A DNA stretch of 58,753 nt from DAOVQB01 sp023128935 (GCA_030628905.1 DAOVQB010000005.1:1-58753), one strand, 5' to 3'. Positions 16,514-25,610 are shown, counted from the stretch's first letter. The notes: generated by a model not told the origin, from the sequence alone. Numbers and translations are program-made.

Positions 16514-18040
16514 GTGCTGGGTCAATCTGGCATCAGAACCGTGCGAGACAGAGCCTCACATCTAAGCCCTTCGCTTCCGAGGGTCACTCTCGCTTCCTGT
16601 GCAATGTCTCTCCTGCTGCTGATTGCAGGCCCTGTGGCTGGACGACTGGCTCTGGCAGACGAGGGACAAATCACAGGCACCAATCGCCTAGAAATCTGGG
16701 CGACGGACTCCCTTTGGTCGGCCGCATACCTCAATCAGCTCGACATCCTGTACGCGGGCGGACACTGGCTTGTGGGGGCACGCATGGAGCTGGATGAGGA
16801 AACAACCCGATGGGACAAGGAGCAGGGCATCGAGATCCCAAGGCGCTATGCCGAGTACCGGGAAGATATCTTCCGACTTCGCGCCGGAACCTTCTACACC
16901 ACCTTCGGGCGTGGCATGCTCTTGCGCGCGATGGAGGATGAAGAAGTTCGTGTGGATCGCGATATCGATGGCGTCTATGGCGGAGTCAGCTGGAAGTGGC
17001 TGGAAGCCCAGGGGCTTGTGGGACGTCCGCGCAATGATGATACTCACAGACGAGACGACCTGCTCTCCGGCATCGACCTGGAGGCCCAGGTGACTTCCAG
17101 CACTCGCATCGGCGGAGGATATGTCCGCCTGGACGCAAGTGGAGAGGCTGGCGACCCCGATCTGGGCCGTCCGATCGAAGAGATCACCAGCGGCCGCCTG
17201 CAATGGACTCACGGGCCTGTTGATGCCTTCCTGGAGGGCGCGACGCGCATCCTGCACGGCAAGCGCAATCTGCGCGGTGAATGGAAAGCAACGGATGCAG
17301 AGGATGGGCACGCCTGGTACGGTTCGCTTTCATTCTGCTTCCCAGGCTACACAATGCTGTTCGAGGGGAAGAACTATCTCCGATTCGACGCGCCCTACTC
17401 GACGCTCCCGCCCGTGAATAATGAGGGTCAGCCGATCAACGATGGACAAGATGAACGTGGACTTGGGATGTTGATCACCGCAAGTCCCTCGACCGACTTG
17501 ACAATCGAATGCACCGCATCATGGGCCGAAGCTACAGATGGGGAGGCCGAGCGCAGTGACGCCAAAGGAATGCTGCGCAAGGATTGGTGGAACCGCGGTT
17601 CCCTGCAGTTCAGCGGCGAATGGACCAAGGAGAAAATGCTGGAGGGCCATGACGAGCGCGAATACTACGGGCCCTCAGTAGATGCGTCTTACTACCTCAA
17701 TCCAACGTTGTCTCTTCAGTTGACGGGCTATGTGTATGCACGCAACGATTCCGTCTTCGGCGGCCGGGATGAATATACAGAAGTCTCCACCGATCTGACC
17801 TTGAGCCACGCATCATCCCGCTCCGTGACCCTCTCGATGATCAAGGCATCCGAGCCGATCCGGGAATATGGCAAAGATGACCTCTGGCTCTCGCTGCAGG
17901 TTGCCTGGACATTCGACTACAGCCATGACCTGCTCATTAAGATCGGTAAGGAGCGGGGAGGTATTGTCTGTTCAGGCGGCCTCTGCCACTACGAACCCCC
18001 CTTCTCGGGCGTTCGCGTGGAACTCGTCTCCAGACTGTAG
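16514..18040 (+). CDS. DUF6029-like outer-membrane beta-barrel protein
   Basis: A 508-residue protein with a signal peptide (hydrophobic segment SLLLLIAGPVAGRLALA) and then alternating beta strands through to 'FSGVRVELVSRL', whose final aromatic/aliphatic strand fits a beta-barrel. The stretch 'FRLRAGTFYTTFGRGMLL', followed by 'VRVDRDIDGVYGG', matches the N-terminal pattern of DUF6029 proteins. I chose GTG 16514 because AAGGGGGA lies 8 bases upstream and the signal peptide follows; the frame is open back to TTG 16421, which overlaps the stop of the previous gene but has no ribosome-binding site. In Bacteroidota such barrels also sit beside TlpA-like and Omp28-like genes. Cargo or partner unknown. 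Confidence 0.8.
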   Translation: MLGQSGIRTVRDRASHLSPSLPRVTLASCAMSLLLLIAGPVAGRLALADEGQITGTNRLEIWATDSLWSAAYLNQLDILYAGGHWLVGARMELDEETTRWDKEQGIEIPRRYAEYREDIFRLRAGTFYTTFGRGMLLRAMEDEEVRVDRDIDGVYGGVSWKWLEAQGLVGRPRNDDTHRRDDLLSGIDLEAQVTSSTRIGGGYVRLDASGEAGDPDLGRPIEEITSGRLQWTHGPVDAFLEGATRILHGKRNLRGEWKATDAEDGHAWYGSLSFCFPGYTMLFEGKNYLRFDAPYSTLPPVNNEGQPINDGQDERGLGMLITASPSTDLTIECTASWAEATDGEAERSDAKGMLRKDWWNRGSLQFSGEWTKEKMLEGHDEREYYGPSVDASYYLNPTLSLQLTGYVYARNDSVFGGRDEYTEVSTDLTLSHASSRSVTLSMIKASEPIREYGKDDLWLSLQVAWTFDYSHDLLIKIGKERGGIVCSGGLCHYEPPFSGVRVELVSRL

Positions 18041-18060
18041 TTGTGCGATGAGTGGCACCC

Positions 18061-18924
18061 CTACTTGATGCGATCCTTGCCTGTATAGATGTTCATCCGT
18101 TCCGCGCGCAGGAAACCGATGAGAGTCATACCGGCCTGATCAGCCAGTCGAATGGCCTGGTCTGTGGGAGCAGAAGCGGTTGCCATGATCACGGCTCCTG
18201 CGCTGGCGGCCTTCAGGACCATTTCAAAGCTGCCTCTGCTTGAAGTAACACAGAAAACGACCTCCCCCAGATTCCCAGACATAAAGGCTTGGCCTATCGC
18301 CTTGTCCATTGCATTGTGCCGCCCAACATCCTCTGCAACCGCCAGTTTTCCCATATTGACATCGAACAGCGCAGCTGCATGGGCCCCCCCGCTGGCAGTG
18401 AATAGCTTTTGCCGGGACGTTAGCTGATCAAGGAGGTCGAAGAGCGATCGATAGTCAACCCTGATGCGACGTACGTCTTCCTGCGTAGAGCGCCCGCCTC
18501 GCTTCATGCCGCGCAGAATGCTCTCCATCGTCTCCTGAGTATAGGGGCCCCGGCTTGGAACCGTACGACAAGCAGGATACCCAAGACGAAGCCCGTCGGG
18601 GAGCTGAAGAGAACTCGCGAGTGTGACCTGTATACAGTTCCGGGCATCCTCGCTGCAATAGCTGATGGAAGCTAGATCCTCCGGACGCGAAATCACGCCC
18701 CCGGCAAAGAGCATCCCTGCTGCAAGGGCCATCTCATCTCCGGGAGAACGCATTGTAATGGCGTAGGTTCGACCGCTAATCATGATCTCGAGCGGCTCTT
18801 CGCGAACCAAGAAATCATCTTCGCTCCGGATCTCCCCGTTGCGAATCCGGAGGACAGGCCGGACAGTGATCTGATCACGCAAGTCCTCAGGAACCGGTCG
18901 ACGCCGCGAGCTTTTCCGGTGCAT
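18061..18924 (-). CDS. fdhD: FdhD-family formate dehydrogenase accessory sulfurtransferase, single Cys
   Basis: FdhD passes sulfur from a cysteine desulfurase to the Mo/W-bisPGD cofactor of formate dehydrogenase. The 287-residue product has the family core: 'DDFLVREEPLEIMISGRTYA', 'RSPGDEMALAAGMLFAGGVI', 'TASGGAHAAALFD', 'AEDVGRHNAMDKAIG' and 'TSSRGSFEMVLKAA'. The sulfur-carrying loop usually has two cysteines (CxxC); here it reads PACRTV, so only Cys119 is present. ATG 18924 has GGGGGG about 7 bases upstream and leaves a 4-base gap to larE; the frame is open to 18960. It forms an operon with larE. No formate dehydrogenase is encoded in the window, but an AOR-type enzyme lies 4 kb away. Confidence 0.9.
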   Translation of the reverse strand: MHRKSSRRRPVPEDLRDQITVRPVLRIRNGEIRSEDDFLVREEPLEIMISGRTYAITMRSPGDEMALAAGMLFAGGVISRPEDLASISYCSEDARNCIQVTLASSLQLPDGLRLGYPACRTVPSRGPYTQETMESILRGMKRGGRSTQEDVRRIRVDYRSLFDLLDQLTSRQKLFTASGGAHAAALFDVNMGKLAVAEDVGRHNAMDKAIGQAFMSGNLGEVVFCVTSSRGSFEMVLKAASAGAVIMATASAPTDQAIRLADQAGMTLIGFLRAERMNIYTGKDRIK

Positions 18925-18928
18925 ATCC

Positions 18929-19798
18929 TCACCCCCCAGCTGGGGCCTTCGGCTCTGCATCCCCTTCTTTCTCTGAATCGTTCACCACTGCGTTCATGGA
19001 GCCCGTGCGGTAGCCCTCCAGATCGATGGCGACATATCGATAACCTTGTTCCTTAAGTGCCCTTATCAGGCGACTGCGGTTACTATCGTTTATCAATCCG
19101 GGAATGTCCTTCTCAGGCACCTCGACCCGGGCAATCGTATCATGATCGCGAACGCGGACCTGCTCTATGCCAAGGGCGCGAACGGCATCCTCCGCGGCAT
19201 CGATTCTGCGCAGCCTGTCCTTCGTGATCGGAACACCAAAGGGGATCCTGGAAGCCAAACACGCCAGCGATGGTTGCTTGCACGTGGGCAGTTTCATGGA
19301 CTGTGCCAGTGTATAAATCATCTGCTTAGTCAATCCGACTTCGATAAATGGCGAACAGATTCCAAGCTCCTTGAGTGCGCGCGAACCGGGACGGTGATCA
19401 TCCAGATCGTCCCTATTACTCCCCTCAATGATGTGCTCAAATTTCTCGCGGCCGGCAAGCGCTCTCAGTTCGCGAAAGACCCTTCGCTTGCACAGATAGC
19501 AGCGATCGGGTCGGTTTGCCTGCAGTTCACCATCGGACAGCAGATCCAGGTTTACGAATATGTGCCTGGCACCAATGAATGCCGCGGCCTCAAGCGCTTG
19601 CTCCTCCTCCCGGGCCGGCTGCAAGCAAGACCGGACTGTCACGGCAAGCACTCTGGACCTCAGCGCTTCGCGGGAAGCCGCAAGGAGAAGAGAGCTGTCC
19701 ACTCCACCCGAAAAGGCCACCAGCACGCTGTTCTTGGAGCGCAGGAGGTCGATGAGCTGTGTGTACTGCTCTCGTCCATCCAACTGGCTGCTCATCAT
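18929..19798 (-). CDS. larE: LarE-like ATP-dependent sacrificial or cluster-type sulfur transferase
   Basis: LarE inserts sulfur into the nickel-pincer nucleotide precursor of lactate racemase; related proteins serve other sulfur insertions. The 289-residue product carries the ATP-pyrophosphatase P-loop SGGVDS (30-35) and 'PSLACLASRIPFG', whose Cys180 matches the sulfur-donating Cys176 of the Lactiplantibacillus enzyme. It also has Cys100 and Cys103 (RCYLCK) and Cys173. Such extra cysteines could hold a [4Fe-4S] cluster as in the catalytic version of LarE; that is inference. ATG 19798 has AGAGGTTGA upstream, next to a leader hairpin. No larB or larC nearby; pairing with fdhD suggests a role in sulfur delivery to a molybdo/tungsto-enzyme. 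Confidence 0.88.
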   Translation of the reverse strand: MMSSQLDGREQYTQLIDLLRSKNSVLVAFSGGVDSSLLLAASREALRSRVLAVTVRSCLQPAREEEQALEAAAFIGARHIFVNLDLLSDGELQANRPDRCYLCKRRVFRELRALAGREKFEHIIEGSNRDDLDDHRPGSRALKELGICSPFIEVGLTKQMIYTLAQSMKLPTCKQPSLACLASRIPFGVPITKDRLRRIDAAEDAVRALGIEQVRVRDHDTIARVEVPEKDIPGLINDSNRSRLIRALKEQGYRYVAIDLEGYRTGSMNAVVNDSEKEGDAEPKAPAGG

Positions 19799-19810
19799 GG
19801 ATCAACCTCT

Positions 19811-19837
19811 GTGGCGTTGCTTCCTGCGCAATGCCAC
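19811..19837 (-). promoter_or_regulatory. leader hairpin abutting the larE ribosome-binding site
   Basis: A 10-bp stem (19828-19837 with 19811-19820, one wobble pair) with a 7-base loop ends just upstream of the AGAGG of larE. It could tune translation or be a chance palindrome. Further upstream on the same strand is a perfect TTGACA with no clear -10 box. Confidence 0.35.
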
Positions 19838-19936
19838 TCTTTGGCAATCGTTCACTTGGCATATAGACTAGGAGGAGATTCATGCTATGTCAAGCCGGCC
19901 ACAACTGGGAGAACTGGGGTTGGTGACCTGCGAAAA

Positions 19937-20404
19937 TCAGAATAGAAAGGACCTGCTCCCCTCGAACCTTTTGGCAAATGCCCTGACCATGCTCAGTGGC
20001 AGAGTGACGTGGACAATCTCGCGGTCGGAATCGACGTCGATGATGAGATTCTTGCCTTGCTTGCGGATAGTCACCTGCTCATCGCTTGATATGACTTCCA
20101 CAAGAGTGAAATCCGGACAGTCGGATAGCTGGCGACAGGCCTCACTCATCAGTGGGCTCCACCGGCCAACCTCCTCGCAAGCTTGATCAAAAACGGTGCC
20201 TGGAATAAACATGAGGGCCAGATGACCTAGGGCCGCCGGAATGCGAAGGCCGCTCACGCTGCACCCCCCGGGTGCCTTGGCTTGGATGTCCACCTCTACC
20301 ATTCCCGTGTGAGTGATGGCCCAGGCCAGTCCACCCCCCACTACCAAGAGCACGGCCAGGGTGCCGAAGAATACGCCCAGGAAACGCCCGTTACCCGATG
20401 CCAT
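19937..20404 (-). CDS. membrane-anchored small protein sharing a module with its neighbour
   Basis: A 155-residue protein with one N-terminal hydrophobic helix (about 9-30) that should anchor it in the inner membrane. Residues 99-149 ('FTLVEVISSDEQVTIRKQG', then 'NLIIDVDSDREIVHVTLPLS') repeat the pattern found at residues 103-149 of the neighbouring protein, so the two are paralogous in that part. The V-x-V-x-L-P-L-x-x-V pattern recalls proteins described as SHOCT-like or YvlB-like in Firmicutes, but I cannot assign a function. AGGAGG lies before ATG 20404; 9 bases separate it from the upstream gene. Confidence 0.7.
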   Translation of the reverse strand: MASGNGRFLGVFFGTLAVLLVVGGGLAWAITHTGMVEVDIQAKAPGGCSVSGLRIPAALGHLALMFIPGTVFDQACEEVGRWSPLMSEACRQLSDCPDFTLVEVISSDEQVTIRKQGKNLIIDVDSDREIVHVTLPLSMVRAFAKRFEGSRSFLF

Positions 20405-20413
20405 GTCTGCCTC

Positions 20414-20992
20414 CTAGCGCCCGGAATGCTGCGAGTCGATCCAGATACGCACGGTTTCATCCTCGCTCTCCACACGGACGAGTTCTCCCTCCCCGTGCCG
20501 GCGCAGCGCCTGTACGGCGCCTACAAGGTTGAGGTTATTGAGATCGCCCTCCAGGAATGCATCAACCACTTCCATGCGCATCTTGATTCTCACTGTCGCA
20601 TCCGGTTCGTCGACATTCACAATGAGGCATCCATCCCTCTTCGCGACACGCACCGTCTCATCACTACCCTCAACCGTCACATACTCGGCGTCCTCCGCGT
20701 CCCGCACAGCCGCCCGGAGAACCTCGAGCTCAAGGTCGGAAGCCCGACCGCAGTTTATGCTCAGGCTCCCCCCCAAGATCGTTACGGTACCCTCGGAATC
20801 ATCCCCGGTTTCTATCAATGGCAAGAGGGCCTCGATCAGATCTAAGGGCAGATTAATATAGACCCTATCGCCCTCGGGCCCTGCCTCCTCGACATTAATG
20901 TGCAGCCACATGTCACTGGAACCCGCCCAGGCGACGCCCCCTGCCAAAAACAGAACCAGAACAATGGCGCATTGCCTGATACCTAATTTCAT
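20414..20992 (-). CDS. exported small protein with repeated V-x-LPL-x-x-V modules
   Basis: A 192-residue protein with a signal peptide (MKLGIRQCAIVLVLFLAGG, cleavage probably after WAG). The mature part contains 'GDRVYINLPLDLIEALLPL' (41-59), then a module (103-149, 'YVTVEGSDETVRVAKRDG...') homologous to the end of the next gene's product. It finishes with 'GELVRVESEDETVRIWID' (169-186). These short beta-alpha units occur two or three times in the protein. GGAAGGAGG precedes ATG 20992; the frame is open to 21169 without signal. It probably forms an operon with the downstream gene. Function unknown. Confidence 0.72.
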   Translation of the reverse strand: MKLGIRQCAIVLVLFLAGGVAWAGSSDMWLHINVEEAGPEGDRVYINLPLDLIEALLPLIETGDDSEGTVTILGGSLSINCGRASDLELEVLRAAVRDAEDAEYVTVEGSDETVRVAKRDGCLIVNVDEPDATVRIKMRMEVVDAFLEGDLNNLNLVGAVQALRRHGEGELVRVESEDETVRIWIDSQHSGR

Positions 20993-21259
20993 AGCTCCCG
21001 TCCTCCTTCCCGGCCTGCCATGGGAAGTCCACACTCGTCCTCTTAGACGAGCAGGGTTGCCCGCGGGTTGCATGGAATCTGCACCCGCATGGGCAGTTAT
21101 GTCCTCGGCCACCCTGCGGCAACCGGCAGGCTGTGCCTTCTGTAGAGCCGTGGAAATGCCGCCATGCAAAGGATTCCAGCAATGAGGGGGGAATCGTGCT
21201 AGAATTATGGCGTATTAGCGATCCGGACCCCGCGGGCGCATTCTCGGGAGGCACTAACG

Positions 21260-23023
21260 ATGCTTCATCAAGTTGACGATGCTTCATCGCGTGAGCAGGA
21301 ACCGCCGGCCGCACTGTCCCGCCTTCTCGCCGTTATGGCCGTCATTCTCCTTCCAGCATTACCCGCTCTGGCAACGATGCCGCTTGCTACGAGCCCAGCA
21401 TGGCAGTCGGCGCCGGACGGGCATTACGCCACTGGCGGCGCGTGGGTGGATGTGGATTCCGATGGATGGCTGGATATGGTTGTATCCAACGGCAATGACA
21501 TGGCCCGCCAGCACCTTGTCATCTACCACAACAACGGCGATGGAACCTTCCCGGAGCATCCCACTTGGAGTTCTGATGATGTCGACTATCACGGGCACTT
21601 GGACATAGGCGACTTGAACAACGATGGACTCCCGGACGTTGCCGTGGCTGTCTATATCGGGCCGGCGGGTTTCAGCGAACCAGGGAGGGTCAAGGTCTAC
21701 CTCAACAACGGCGTGGGCGCCTTCAGCTCTGCTCCGGATTGGACCCCGGCTGAGGATTTCTACTGCTTCTCAGTTGCCCTTGGCGATGTCGACGGCGATG
21801 GGGACCTGGATCTTGCTTGTGCCTGCGGAGACGACTACAACAACCACGCTGAACGCCAGAGGATTTACTACAATGACAATGGCGTCTTGGAAGCAATGCC
21901 CTCATGGTGCTCTGATGAAATTGCCTATGCACTGGACGTCTTCTGGGGAGACATCGAGGAAGATGGCGACATGGATGTCGTCTTCTGCGGAACCTCAACT
22001 CCGATGCGGGTCTATCTCAATGAGCAGACCACCGGAGGTAGCCTCTCCACCTCGGCCTCGTGGGAAAGCGGCGACCTGCCCCAGTTCGGCAACACAACCG
22101 CTCTGGGAGATTGGAATGGAGACGGCTTCCCAGAGATTGCCGTCGCCGACAACAACCAGCTCGGTGGTCCCGGGCGTTTCAAGGTCTACGCCAACGTGGG
22201 TGGCAGCTTGGGTTCAATCCCCGCCTGGACATCTTCAAATGGTGGCTATGGCTCGCATGTCTCCTGGATCGATGCCGACCTGGATGGCGATCCAGACCTG
22301 GCAGCCGGTCGATGGTGGGGGACAGCTCGAATCTTCGAGAATCTGGGCGGAGAGCTCACCACCACGCCCGTCTGGACAAGCGCCACCACAAGCGTGATTG
22401 AAAATATGTTCTGGGGTGATATCGACAATGACGCGCTCTATGCCAATGGGCAGACGATTGCCAGCGGGGATGGTTCGCGAACCTTCTTCTATCTGGGCCG
22501 GGCTCCCGTGCGCCAGGTTGACGAGATCCTAGTGGGCAGCACGCCGCTGCCCGCAACTGCCTACACATCCCATCCAACCAACGGATGGGTCTCGGTTGCC
22601 ACACCCCCGCCACCAGGCAGCAACAATGTCGAGATCCTCTTCTCATACTCCATCGATCTGGACCTCGGGATCACGAATTGGGATTCCAGTGTGGGGAACT
22701 ACCTCTTCCTGAGCAGCGCCTCGATGGACGTACCTGGTGGCCTGGGTGCCGCGAAGGCGCTCTGCGCCTTTCCCAATCCCGCCCTGGAGCGAACGTGGAT
22801 CCGATACCAGGGTCAACCGATCCCCGCGGCTACACTCATGGTCTATGACGCTACAGGCCGCTTAGTGCGCGCACTTCACGACGGGCCAATTAGCCAGAGT
22901 CTCTTGATCTGGGAGTGGGATCGCCGCGACGACCAGGGACGCAGATTAGAAGCCGGAGTCTACTTCGGTATTATGGCAGCCGGGGAAGTCAGCCAAACGT
23001 TGCGGCTCGTTCTGCTTCAGTAG
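21260..23023 (+). CDS. secreted FG-GAP/VCBS beta-propeller protein with C-terminal sorting domain
   Basis: A 587-residue secreted protein. After a signal peptide come at least six FG-GAP/VCBS blades with Ca-binding loops of the D-x-D-x-D-G type: DVDSDG, GDLNNDG, GDVDGDGD, GDIEEDGD, GDWNGDG and DADLDGD. A seventh, GDIDND, is shortened and goes straight into 'ALYANGQTI'. The C-terminal 80 residues, from 'CAFPNPALERTWIRY' to 'LRLVLLQ', are a FlgD-like Ig domain with the usual PNP start, the module that FCB bacteria use for outer-membrane export. CGGGAGG (21245-21251) precedes ATG 21260. A TGC-TAGAAT box at 21197-21205 may be its -10. Likely adhesion or ligand binding at the surface. Confidence 0.85.
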   Translation: MLHQVDDASSREQEPPAALSRLLAVMAVILLPALPALATMPLATSPAWQSAPDGHYATGGAWVDVDSDGWLDMVVSNGNDMARQHLVIYHNNGDGTFPEHPTWSSDDVDYHGHLDIGDLNNDGLPDVAVAVYIGPAGFSEPGRVKVYLNNGVGAFSSAPDWTPAEDFYCFSVALGDVDGDGDLDLACACGDDYNNHAERQRIYYNDNGVLEAMPSWCSDEIAYALDVFWGDIEEDGDMDVVFCGTSTPMRVYLNEQTTGGSLSTSASWESGDLPQFGNTTALGDWNGDGFPEIAVADNNQLGGPGRFKVYANVGGSLGSIPAWTSSNGGYGSHVSWIDADLDGDPDLAAGRWWGTARIFENLGGELTTTPVWTSATTSVIENMFWGDIDNDALYANGQTIASGDGSRTFFYLGRAPVRQVDEILVGSTPLPATAYTSHPTNGWVSVATPPPPGSNNVEILFSYSIDLDLGITNWDSSVGNYLFLSSASMDVPGGLGAAKALCAFPNPALERTWIRYQGQPIPAATLMVYDATGRLVRALHDGPISQSLLIWEWDRRDDQGRRLEAGVYFGIMAAGEVSQTLRLVLLQ

Positions 23024-23206
23024 ATCCTCGCCTTGATCGATGGCCATGTGCACAAAAAGCCTGATTATTAGGATCCGGCAGGAGTGCGGGACTGTAGAGG
23101 GCACCTGTATCCATCCGCAGCCCCCTCGCACCCAGGTCAGTTGTAGCCTGTCTCATGGCAGGCAGCGCCCCCCCCTACATCCATTTGAGGCTTCTGCGTA
23201 ACTAGG

Positions 23207-25441
23207 CTATTCAGTGGGGATCCCGGCCTTGCGATCCTTCTCCCGTTGCGCCTCGACCACCGCCATCACTTCCGGGTAGTCGATGCCCAGCTCCTTGAGA
23301 TACTCTGGCTTCGGGACGGCATTCCAGGTCCAACGCCGTTCCTTATATACCGCGCCGAGGAGCTTCTCGTAGCGGCCCAGCCGCCACTCTCGATGGACGG
23401 CGATCTTCTCTGTGGTCGTCATCTTCGCGACCTCTTCGGGCGTTTTCCCAATCAGGTCAATCAGTTGTTTGTCATAGCGCTCTGCACGGGATTCGTATTC
23501 TTCACTCGTCACCGGGCCAGCAGCGCGATAGGGTTGGGCATCGAACTGGCGCACTCCTTTGCCCATGCGGATGTTAAACACGCGCTGGAAATTGTACACG
23601 CGAGCCGACTCGCGGAGCATCTTCTCGTCATCCAGCTCGCGGCCAGTTACACCCGCCACAAGATCGAAATAGTTGTCCACGTGCTTCTGAACCTTGCCAG
23701 GCTCTGGCGACTGGGCATTGTCTGGCGGCTCAATATCATTCCAGGGCAACTTGCAGAGTCCATAGAGCCCAAACCAAGTCCGGAAGAGCGGGAAGTAGCT
23801 TAGAGCGCGGGCCTTGTCTGCAAAGGTCGGGATCTGGTTCAGCACTGCATCCATGAAGATGACCCAAGCCTCATCATGCTGTGGCCCCTTGTTTGTCATG
23901 GCATATCCGCCCTGCTGGGCAAGCGATTCCTTGGAGACATACTGGGAGTACTCGAGACCCTTGTTCTCCATCCCGATGTCCTTGAGCAGCTGAGGATCGC
24001 CCCAATTCTGTGCGGCGAAGTGCTCGCGCATCTTCTTGACGCCCTGGCCCGCGATCTTGCCAAAACCCTCACCTCGCGCGATCCGGTGGAGCAGCTCGAG
24101 GTGGGCTTCGCCATGGCCCCATTCCAGCTCCAGTCCGCCAGTGCGCTCCGCATTGAGCACCCCTCGCTGCCAGCATTCCATGGCGAAGGCACAGAGCGTT
24201 CCGAAGGAGATAGTGTCCAGACCGTAGGTGTCGCAGTAGAAATTGGACTCGAGAACGACTTCCGGGTCGAAGATCGCGCAGTTGGATGCCAGGCCTCCTA
24301 CGGTTTCATACTCTGGGCCATCCACGATAACCCTGTCTCCCTTGTAGGGACCTGTCTGCAGCTCGAAACCGTCCACGGCATGGGCGCAGCCCATTGAACA
24401 ACCGTACCAGCAACCATCTGGGATGCCCTGCGTGAAGTAGCGCTCCCAAACGCTCGACTTGATCCGGTAGGTCTCCGCGTGCGAGCCATACTGGAAGTTT
24501 TTGACCGGCAACGTATCGTGGGAATCCATAATCTCGACGAGATGGGCGGTACCCTGCGTGCGCATCTTGCATTGCAAATCATCATAGTGAGCCAGCTCGA
24601 GGTGAATCCCGATACCTGCCTTGGCAATCCGGTCGAAATCGGCCACATCATTCATGTTTGCTGTGATCGGTGCTCCATGCACAACAATGGCTTTGATCTT
24701 CTTGTGACGCAGTACCGTGCCGATTCCGCCCCGACCAGCCTGCTTGAGTCGTGTCGCCCGCCGGCGAAGATCATAGAACGAGAAGTTCAGGCATCCGATG
24801 AGCGCATGCTGTGCCCCGGACCCGGAAGAGATCACAGACACATTCACCAGATCGTCCTCGTCCTTGGCATACATCTCGGTCAGTACTTCCGCAAGCACAT
24901 GGCTGTCCTGAACCTCCAGGGGAGCCTCTTCAACTGTCACCGTGCCACCTGCGCCGTCGATGACCACGATCACTTCCTTGTCAGCGATACCTTGGATCTC
25001 CAGGGCATCGAATCCTGCTGTCTTGAGCAAGGGGCCCGCATATCCACCGACATTCGAGTCAATCGGTATATCAGTGGTGGGCGAAATGGAAACGCAGAGC
25101 GATTTACCACAACCTGGGTATTGCGTAATACCACAAAGAGGACCACCGCCGATGATGATCTCGTTTTCCGGATCTTTCCAGCGGGTCTCCGGCTTGACTG
25201 CGTGCCAGAGATACCAGAGTCCGAGACCACGCCCCCCGATGAACTTGTCGATCACATCTTGTGTAACATCTTTCTCTTTGATCTCTCCGGTGCCAATATT
25301 CACATAGAGTGTCCGCCGTGTATAACCACGATGGATCGCTGCGGGCGTGTAAGTGTATTCCGCCACGGTCTTGTGCGCGGCACGCATCTCTGCGATCTTC
25401 TCGTTATAGCGCGTGTACCGGAAATCCTTGAATTGGGCCAT
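23207..25441 (-). CDS. aldehyde:ferredoxin oxidoreductase-family tungsten/molybdenum enzyme
   Basis: Predicted bis-pyranopterin W (or Mo) enzyme, 744 residues, oxidising an aldehyde or a related substrate with ferredoxin as acceptor. Family features: 'YVNIGTGEIKEKDV' and 'FIGGRGLGLWYLWH' at the N-terminus, 'GGPLCGITQYPGCGK' and 'SNVGGYAGPLLKTAGFDAL' (cofactor binding), and 'QAGRGGIGTVLRHKKIKAI'. The [4Fe-4S] ligands are probably Cys344, Cys348, Cys352 (CWYGCSMGC) and Cys563; the family classic is CxxCxxxC, so the spacing here is CxxxCxxxC. 'CDTYGLDTISFG' also fits. It is longer than typical AORs, with about 100 extra C-terminal residues rich in charged helices. GGAGAGGAAG precedes ATG 25441. 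It lies downstream of a polyferredoxin gene, its likely electron partner. Confidence 0.9.
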   Translation of the reverse strand: MAQFKDFRYTRYNEKIAEMRAAHKTVAEYTYTPAAIHRGYTRRTLYVNIGTGEIKEKDVTQDVIDKFIGGRGLGLWYLWHAVKPETRWKDPENEIIIGGGPLCGITQYPGCGKSLCVSISPTTDIPIDSNVGGYAGPLLKTAGFDALEIQGIADKEVIVVIDGAGGTVTVEEAPLEVQDSHVLAEVLTEMYAKDEDDLVNVSVISSGSGAQHALIGCLNFSFYDLRRRATRLKQAGRGGIGTVLRHKKIKAIVVHGAPITANMNDVADFDRIAKAGIGIHLELAHYDDLQCKMRTQGTAHLVEIMDSHDTLPVKNFQYGSHAETYRIKSSVWERYFTQGIPDGCWYGCSMGCAHAVDGFELQTGPYKGDRVIVDGPEYETVGGLASNCAIFDPEVVLESNFYCDTYGLDTISFGTLCAFAMECWQRGVLNAERTGGLELEWGHGEAHLELLHRIARGEGFGKIAGQGVKKMREHFAAQNWGDPQLLKDIGMENKGLEYSQYVSKESLAQQGGYAMTNKGPQHDEAWVIFMDAVLNQIPTFADKARALSYFPLFRTWFGLYGLCKLPWNDIEPPDNAQSPEPGKVQKHVDNYFDLVAGVTGRELDDEKMLRESARVYNFQRVFNIRMGKGVRQFDAQPYRAAGPVTSEEYESRAERYDKQLIDLIGKTPEEVAKMTTTEKIAVHREWRLGRYEKLLGAVYKERRWTWNAVPKPEYLKELGIDYPEVMAVVEAQREKDRKAGIPTE

Positions 25442-25450
25442 CTTCCTCTC

Positions 25451-25530
25451 CTGCTGCGCTCCTGCTCTCCTGCGCGATCTTACTCGCCTGCTGCGCTCCT
25501 ACTCTCCTACTGCGATCTTACTCTCCTGTT
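25451..25530. repeat. 37-bp imperfect tandem repeat in the spacer before the AOR gene
   Basis: Two imperfect copies with CTGCTGCGCTCCT at 25451 and again at 25488 (period 37), with a partial third copy of CTCCTGT after. It fills most of the 169-base gap between the ferredoxin and the oxidoreductase genes. Nothing else seen there. Confidence 0.6.
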
Positions 25531-25610
25531 CTCGAATCCTGTCTTTTTGTGCGCCTCGTATCCGCCGGGGAATTGCGCTGTGCGGCGAAGCCAGCACCGT
25601 GCTCCAGCAC

